Under the pieces are notes generated by a model. That model ran no database searches. It was not told the DNA's origin and saw nothing but the letters and a program-made list of their open reading frames with translations. Shown piece after piece: positions 36,230 to 40,924 of a DNA stretch of 40,924 nucleotides (positions are counted from its first letter, which is position 1; every line of letters starts with the position of its first letter). The stretch is taken from NCBI GenBank assembly GCA_027314595.1, contig DAHVAN010000027.1, positions 1 to 40,924 of the forward strand, written 5' to 3'. The translations under genes and the position numbers were made by a program. Origin of the DNA: Actinomycetota bacterium (GTDB taxonomy: Bacteria > Actinomycetota > Actinomycetes > Streptosporangiales > Streptosporangiaceae).

Positions 36230-37441
36230 GTGGAGCTGACCGTCGTCATGCCTTGCCTCAACGAGGCGGAGACCGTGGCCACGTGCGTCGCGAAGGCGGT
36301 CCGTTTCATCGCCGACAGCGGGATCAGCGGCGAGGTCGTGGTCGCCGACAACGGCAGCACAGACGGCAGCCAGCGGCTCGCCGAGGAGGCGGGCGCCCGC
36401 GTCGTCCACGTCAACGATAAGGGCTACGGCAACGCCCTCATGGGCGGGATCGTCGCGGCCCGCGGCGAGTACGTGATCATGGGCGACGCCGACGACAGCT
36501 ATGACTTCAGCGGCCTGATGCCGTTCGTCGCCGAACTCCGCCGCGGCGCCGACCTGGTGATGGGCAACCGGTTCAAGGGGGGCATCGCGCCAGGAGCGAT
36601 GCCGAAACTGCACCGCTACCTCGGCAATCCGGTGCTCTCCTTCGCCGGCCGGCTGTTCTTCCGCAGCCCCATCGGGGACTTCCACTGCGGACTGCGCGGC
36701 TTCAGGAGGGACAGCGCGCTCAAGCTCGGCTTGCAGGCGACCGGGATGGAGTTCGCGAGCGAGATGGTCGTGAAGGCCACCCTGGCGAACCAGAAGATCA
36801 CCGAGGTGCCCACCACGCTGTCCAAGGACGGCCGCAGCCGCCCGCCGCACCTGCGCAGCTGGCGCGACGGCTGGCGGCACCTGCGGTTCCTGCTGCTGTT
36901 CAGCCCGCGCTGGCTGTTCTTCCTGCCGGGCCTGGTGCTCCTGGTCGCGGGCCTGGTGATCGGCGCCGTCATCGCGGCCGGCCCGCTGACGATCGGCGGC
37001 GTCACCTTCGACGTCGACACCCTGGTGGCGGCGAGCGCGATGGTCGTGATCGGGTTCCAGGCGATGCTTTTCTGGCTGTTCACCCAGGTGTACGCGGGCT
37101 CGGAAGGCTTCCTGCCCGAGGAGCCGAAGGTGCAGCGCCTGCTCGGCAACCTCTCCCTGGAGCGCGGCCTGCTGGCAGGCGCGGCAGTCGGGATCGCCGG
37201 CCTTGTCGGGCTGGTCTTCTCGCTCACCTACTGGCAGGCGAACAAGTTCGGCCAGCTCAACTACGAGCACGCGCTGCGGCTGATGGTCCCGTCGGTGACC
37301 GCGCTCGTGGTGAGCTGCCAGGTCATCCTGGGCACGTTCTTCCTGTCCATCCTCGGCATCAAGCAGACCAGGCACACGCCGATCGGCGCCGAGGCGACGA
37401 TTAATGCGGGCGACGAGCCGGCCAGTGCCCGTAGGCTTTAG
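36230..37441 (+). CDS. GT2 polyprenyl-phosphate glycosyltransferase with C-terminal membrane helices
   Basis: A 403-aa enzyme. The N-terminal half is a GT-A DPM1/DPG-like domain: [37 protein letters not shown], and the nucleotide/metal motif [23 protein letters not shown] and [11 protein letters not shown] follow. The second half has four helices ([78 protein letters not shown]). It should load a sugar onto polyprenyl phosphate for GT-C enzymes such as its divergent neighbour or pmt. GTG 36230 has GGAG at 5-nt spacing and begins exactly at the family N-terminus; GTG 36215 is rejected. metG starts 2 nt after its stop. Confidence 0.9.
   Translation: MELTVVMPCLNEAETVATCVAKAVRFIADSGISGEVVVADNGSTDGSQRLAEEAGARVVHVNDKGYGNALMGGIVAARGEYVIMGDADDSYDFSGLMPFVAELRRGADLVMGNRFKGGIAPGAMPKLHRYLGNPVLSFAGRLFFRSPIGDFHCGLRGFRRDSALKLGLQATGMEFASEMVVKATLANQKITEVPTTLSKDGRSRPPHLRSWRDGWRHLRFLLLFSPRWLFFLPGLVLLVAGLVIGAVIAAGPLTIGGVTFDVDTLVAASAMVVIGFQAMLFWLFTQVYAGSEGFLPEEPKVQRLLGNLSLERGLLAGAAVGIAGLVGLVFSLTYWQANKFGQLNYEHALRLMVPSVTALVVSCQVILGTFFLSILGIKQTRHTPIGAEATINAGDEPASARRL
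37432..37437 (+). promoter_or_regulatory. -10 hexamer TAGGCT for leaderless metG
   Basis: TAGGCT, 6 nt, then ATG 37444. It lies inside the last codons of the GT2 gene, so metG may have its own promoter although the genes are only 2 nt apart. Confidence 0.6.
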
Positions 37442-37443
37442 GC

Positions 37444-39246
37444 ATGTCTTCCGCCAACCCAAAGCACATCCTGGCCGCGCCGGCCTGGCCGTACGCCAAC
37501 GGCCCGCGGCACATCGGGCACGTCTCCGGCTTCGCCATTCCGTGCGACATGTTCAGCCGGTACCAGCGGATGGCGGGCAGCAAGGTGCTGATGGTCTCGG
37601 GCACCGACGAGCACGGCACCCCGATCACGGTCCAGGCCGACAAGGAAGGCATTTCGCCCCGTGCGGTCGCCGACCGGTACAACGAGGTCATCGCGACCGA
37701 CCTCGCGAACCTGGACATGAGCTACGACCTGTTCACGAGGACCACGACCCGCAACCACTACGCGGTCACCCAGGAGATGTTCACCACGCTGCTGCGCAAC
37801 GGGTACATCTTCCCCAAGGCGACGCTCGGCGCGATCTCCCCGTCCACGGGGCGCACGCTGCCCGACCGATACATCGAGGGCACCTGCCCGCTCTGCGGTT
37901 ACCCGCACGCGCGCGGCGACCAGTGCGACAACTGCGGCAACCAGCTCGACCCGACCGACCTGATCAACCCCAAGTCGCGGATCAACGGCGAGACCCCGGT
38001 GTTCGCGGAGCAGGAGCACTACTTCCTCGACCTGCCCGCGTTCACCGAGGTGCTCGGTGGCTGGCTGCAGTCCAAGTCCGGCCAGTGGCGGCCGAACGTG
38101 CTCAAGTTCTCCCTCAACCTGCTCGACGACCTGCGCCCGCGGGCGATCACCCGGGACCTGGACTGGGGCGTCCCCGTGCCGCTCGACGGCTGGCGGGACA
38201 GGCCTGACAAGAAGATCTACGTATGGTTCGACGCCGTCATCGGCTACCTGTCGGCGTCCGTCGAGTGGGCCCGCAGGTCCGGCGACCCCGAGGCCTGGCG
38301 GGCCTGGTGGAACGAGGACGGCGCCGAGTCCTATTACTTCATGGGCAAGGACAACATCACCTTCCACTCCGAGATCTGGCCGGCGATGCTGCTCGGCTAC
38401 GCGGGACGGGGCGCCAAGGGGGGAACCCCGGGCCCGTTCGGAGTGCTCAATCTGCCAACCGAAGTGGTGAGCAGCGAGTACCTGACGATGGAAGGACGCA
38501 AGTTCTCCTCCTCCCGCCAGGTGGTCATCTACGTCAGGGACTTCCTGGCCCGCTACGACGTGGACGCGCTGCGCTACTACGTGGCGGTCGCCGGGCCGGA
38601 GAACCAGGACACCGACTTCACCTGGAGCGAGTTCGTCAGGCGCAACAACGACGAACTGGTCGCCACGTGGGGGAACCTGGTCAACCGCGCCGTGTCGTTC
38701 GCGGCCCGCAACATCGGCTCGATCCCCGGAGCGGGCGAGCTCACCGACGCCGACCACGCGCTGCTTCAGACGTCGCGCAAGGCGTTCGGCGCCGTCGGGG
38801 AGCACCTGTCGAGCTCGCGCTTCAAGTTCGCGATCACCGAGGCGATGCGCACGGTGGCCGAGGCCAACAAGTACTTCTCCGAGCAGGCGCCGTGGAAGCT
38901 CCGCGAGTCCGACCCGGCCCGGATGCGGACCATCCTGCACGTGACGCTGCAGGCGGTGGACGACGCCAAGACGCTGCTCACGCCGTTCCTGCCGCGGTCC
39001 TCGCAGTCGGTGCACGAGATGCTCGGCGGTTCCGGCCAGTGGTCGGGCACGCCGCGGATCGAGAGGGTGGACGAGGAAGGGTCGCCCTCGTACCCGGTGA
39101 TCACCGGAACCTACGACACCTCGTTCCGGTGGGCGCCGCGCCCGGTCGCCGCCGGCACGCCGCTGTCTGTCCCCGCGCCGCTGTTCGCCAAGCTGGACGC
39201 CTCGGTGGTTGATGAGGAAATCGCCCGCCTTGCCCAGGACGATTAA
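37444..39246 (+). CDS. metG: Methionyl-tRNA synthetase
   Basis: A 600-aa class I synthetase. HIGH is HIGH in [18 protein letters not shown] is KFSSS in [12 protein letters not shown]. The connective zinc knuckle has [18 protein letters not shown], four cysteines. [15 protein letters not shown] and the C-terminal helical anticodon domain ([17 protein letters not shown]) are family-typical. It lacks the C-terminal EMAP-like dimerisation domain of longer MetRS. ATG 37444 has no Shine-Dalgarno sequence but TAGGCT 6 nt upstream. It opens a metG-tatD-rsmA run, a common conserved order, and uses the methionine that metM/metO would supply. Confidence 0.96.
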   Translation: MSSANPKHILAAPAWPYANGPRHIGHVSGFAIPCDMFSRYQRMAGSKVLMVSGTDEHGTPITVQADKEGISPRAVADRYNEVIATDLANLDMSYDLFTRTTTRNHYAVTQEMFTTLLRNGYIFPKATLGAISPSTGRTLPDRYIEGTCPLCGYPHARGDQCDNCGNQLDPTDLINPKSRINGETPVFAEQEHYFLDLPAFTEVLGGWLQSKSGQWRPNVLKFSLNLLDDLRPRAITRDLDWGVPVPLDGWRDRPDKKIYVWFDAVIGYLSASVEWARRSGDPEAWRAWWNEDGAESYYFMGKDNITFHSEIWPAMLLGYAGRGAKGGTPGPFGVLNLPTEVVSSEYLTMEGRKFSSSRQVVIYVRDFLARYDVDALRYYVAVAGPENQDTDFTWSEFVRRNNDELVATWGNLVNRAVSFAARNIGSIPGAGELTDADHALLQTSRKAFGAVGEHLSSSRFKFAITEAMRTVAEANKYFSEQAPWKLRESDPARMRTILHVTLQAVDDAKTLLTPFLPRSSQSVHEMLGGSGQWSGTPRIERVDEEGSPSYPVITGTYDTSFRWAPRPVAAGTPLSVPAPLFAKLDASVVDEEIARLAQDD

Positions 39247-40105
39247 CCCGAACGGTGCCGTGGTGACTCCTCTCGCCAGCCCGGCTCCCGGCGAGATGGC
39301 GGCGCCCCGCGACGACGGCGCGCTGCCCGCGCCCGGCGCGTTCGACAGCCACAGCCACATGGACATCATGGGGCTGCCGGTGGACGGCGTGATCGCCGCG
39401 GCGCACGCCGCCGGGATCGGCCGGGTCGTGAACGCGGGCTGCGACCTGCCGTCGTCGCGGTGGTCGGTGGCGTGCGCGGCCGGATACGACAGCGTCTACG
39501 CGGCGGTGGCGATCCACCCCAACGAGACGGCCAAGGTGGACGGCCGCCGGGACGAGGTGCTGGCCGAACTTGAGGCGCTGGCGTCGTCGGCCGCGGTCGT
39601 GGCTGTCGGCGAGACAGGGCTCGACTACTACCGCGACTGGTCGCCGCCGGACGTGCAGCGGGAGTGGTTCCGTTCGCACATCGGGATCGCCAGGCGGACC
39701 GGGAAGGCGCTGATGATCCACGACAGGCAGGCGCACGACGACATCCTGGCGATCCTCGCCGAGGCCGGGCCGTGGCCGCCGTACAGCGTGGTATTTCACT
39801 GCTTTTCCGGCGACGCGCGGATGGCGGCCCGGTGCGCGGAGGCCGGGTACGTGATGAGCTTCGCCGGCAACCTCACGTTCAAGAACGCCGGGCCGCTGCG
39901 CGCGGCGGCCGAGGTCGCGCCGCCGGACCTGATCCTGGCGGAGACCGACGCGCCCTACCTCACCCCGGTGCCGCACCGCGGCAAGCCGAACTCCCCGGCC
40001 ATGGCCGCGCACACGGTCCGCGCCCTGGCCGCCGTCAAGGGCATGGATGTGGCCGGCCTGTGCGGGCACATCCAGTCCACCGGCGCCCGCCTGTTCGGCT
40101 GGTGA
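39212..40105 (+). CDS. tatD: TatD-family metal-dependent hydrolase (DNase)
   Basis: About 297 aa. Metal ligands of the TIM-barrel family are visible: [10 protein letters not shown] (HxH), GETGLDYY (Glu), [10 protein letters not shown] and [12 protein letters not shown] (His), and ETDAPYLTP (Asp). The family removes nucleotides from single-stranded DNA or RNA ends. ATG 39212 overlaps the end of metG by 35 bp and has no Shine-Dalgarno sequence; GTG 39260 or 39263, just after metG, are equally possible and would drop 16-17 residues outside the fold. It ends in a GTGA overlap with rsmA. Confidence 0.92.
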   Translation: MRKSPALPRTINPNGAVVTPLASPAPGEMAAPRDDGALPAPGAFDSHSHMDIMGLPVDGVIAAAHAAGIGRVVNAGCDLPSSRWSVACAAGYDSVYAAVAIHPNETAKVDGRRDEVLAELEALASSAAVVAVGETGLDYYRDWSPPDVQREWFRSHIGIARRTGKALMIHDRQAHDDILAILAEAGPWPPYSVVFHCFSGDARMAARCAEAGYVMSFAGNLTFKNAGPLRAAAEVAPPDLILAETDAPYLTPVPHRGKPNSPAMAAHTVRALAAVKGMDVAGLCGHIQSTGARLFGW

Positions 40106-40924
40106 GGTCAGGGGTACGGCTTCTCGGGGCCGGCGACATACGCGACAAGGCACGGCGGATCGGGCTGCGGCCGGCCAAGCGGTTCGGGCAGAATTTCGTC
40201 GTCGAGCAGGGCACCGTGCGGCAGATCGCGGCGCTGGCGTCGCCCGGGCCTGGCGACGTGGTTCTCGAGGTGGGGCCGGGGCTTGGCTCGCTGACGCTCG
40301 CGCTGCTCCAAGCCATGGCCGGGCTGGACGCGCGGCTGGTCGCGGTGGAGATCGACCCGGTGCTGGCGGCCGAGCTGCCGAAGACGATCGGCGAGCGCGC
40401 GCCGGGGCTGACCGAGCGCGTGGATGTGGTCGCGGCCGACGCGCTGGCGGTCGCCGAACTGTCCTGGGCGCCGACCGTGCTGGCGGCCAACCTGCCGTAC
40501 AACGTGGCCGTCCCTGTCGTGCTGCACCTGCTCGCGGTGTTCCCGTCGCTGGCGCGCGGCGTCGTCATGGTGCAGGCGGAGGTCGCGGACCGGATGTGCG
40601 CGGGGCCGGGCAGCCGGGTCTACGGCGCGCCGTCGGCCAAGCTGGCCTGGTTCGCGGCCGCGCGGCCCGCCGGGACCGTGCCGCGCAGCGTGTTCTGGCC
40701 GGTGCCGAACGTGGATTCGCGGCTGGTGGCATTGACCAGGCAGGACCCGCCGGCCACGGCCGCGGGCCGTACCGAGGTGTTCGCCGTGATCGAAGCGGCG
40801 TTCGGGCAGCGCCGCAAGACATTGCGGGCGGCGCTGGCTGGCTGGGCGGGCTCGCCGCAGGAGGCGGAACGCCTGCTGCGCGCCTCGGGGATCGACCCGG
40901 GCGAGCGCGGCGAGGCGATCGGGG
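40102..40924 (+). CDS. rsmA: 16S rRNA dimethyladenosine transferase RsmA/KsgA (partial, 3' end beyond window)
   Basis: 274 codons are present before the window ends. SAM-binding motif I is LEVGPGLGSLTLAL, VAVEIDP is motif II, and the catalytic motif IV is NLPYNVAVPV. The start IRDKARRIGLRPAKRFGQNFV is typical, and FWPVPNVDSRLV plus FGQRRKTLRAAL mark the RNA-binding side. It dimethylates two adjacent adenosines near the 16S 3' end, and loss usually gives kasugamycin resistance. GTG 40102 overlaps the tatD stop as GTGA, implying coupled translation. In many actinomycetes ispE follows, but it is outside this window. Confidence 0.95.
   Translation, partial: MRSGVRLLGAGDIRDKARRIGLRPAKRFGQNFVVEQGTVRQIAALASPGPGDVVLEVGPGLGSLTLALLQAMAGLDARLVAVEIDPVLAAELPKTIGERAPGLTERVDVVAADALAVAELSWAPTVLAANLPYNVAVPVVLHLLAVFPSLARGVVMVQAEVADRMCAGPGSRVYGAPSAKLAWFAAARPAGTVPRSVFWPVPNVDSRLVALTRQDPPATAAGRTEVFAVIEAAFGQRRKTLRAALAGWAGSPQEAERLLRASGIDPGERGEAIG

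Overview
The window is about 41 kb of very GC-rich, gene-dense DNA from a filamentous-type actinomycete. The markers are DUF3263, DUF3027 and DUF2530 proteins, an IdeR/DtxR-type regulator, a SigR/SigH-type ECF sigma factor, a GroEL2-type chaperonin with tandem CIRCE operators, a protein O-mannosyltransferase, a PAS-GAF-SpoIIE-HATPase phosphatase, and many GTG/TTG starts. A Streptomyces- or Streptosporangiales-like lineage fits; nothing fixes genus or species. I see no tRNA, rRNA, CRISPR array, insertion sequence or prophage. Most of the window is core chromosome.

Layout. 1-2240 (minus): a mycosin-type secreted subtilase with all three catalytic positions replaced, behind a SAM hydroxide adenosyltransferase. 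2315-7228: DUF3263, otsB and otsA (trehalose) on plus, enclosing three minus genes: a cold-shock protein and a threonine-synthase-like enzyme plus MoaD/ThiS-like sulfur carrier behind a SAM-I riboswitch. The last two fit metM/metO, homocysteine formation from O-phosphohomoserine. 7460-10095: groEL with two CIRCE elements and a strong terminator, then a CspB-type protein. 10133-15130: HpnA-like epimerase, MFS transporter, DUF3027, DUF2530, MarR regulator and RNA 2',3'-cyclic phosphodiesterase, with several tail-to-tail overlaps. 15127-19076: serC, citrate synthase, pdxH and ideR. 19110-23068: SpoIIE phosphatase, a two-TM small protein, an orphan OmpR-type DNA-binding domain and an unrecognised membrane-anchored secreted protein. 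23349-26297 (minus): plsX then argS. 26298-31263: an AT-rich promoter region, a KamA-family radical SAM protein, an SDR and an asparagine synthetase lacking Cys2. 31284-37441: SigR-like factor without adjacent RsrA, protein O-mannosyltransferase, rsmI, a GT-C-like membrane enzyme and a GT2 polyprenyl-phosphate glycosyltransferase. 37444-40924 (plus): metG-tatD-rsmA, with rsmA cut by the window end.

Functional themes are sulfur/methionine metabolism (metM/metO under SAM control, metG, SAM hydrolase), trehalose and heat/cold stress (otsA, otsB, groEL, two CSPs), redox and metal regulation (SigR-like, IdeR), and cell-surface glycosylation (GT2, GT-C, PMT). Many genes have a TANNNT -10 hexamer only 6-8 nt before the start codon and little Shine-Dalgarno sequence, suggesting widespread leaderless transcription; this decided several starts. 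The points most worth following up are the degenerate mycosin, the Ser2 asparagine synthetase, the riboswitch-metM-metO unit, the serC tail that overlaps an antisense 27-residue membrane ORF, and the secreted protein paired with an orphan DNA-binding domain.
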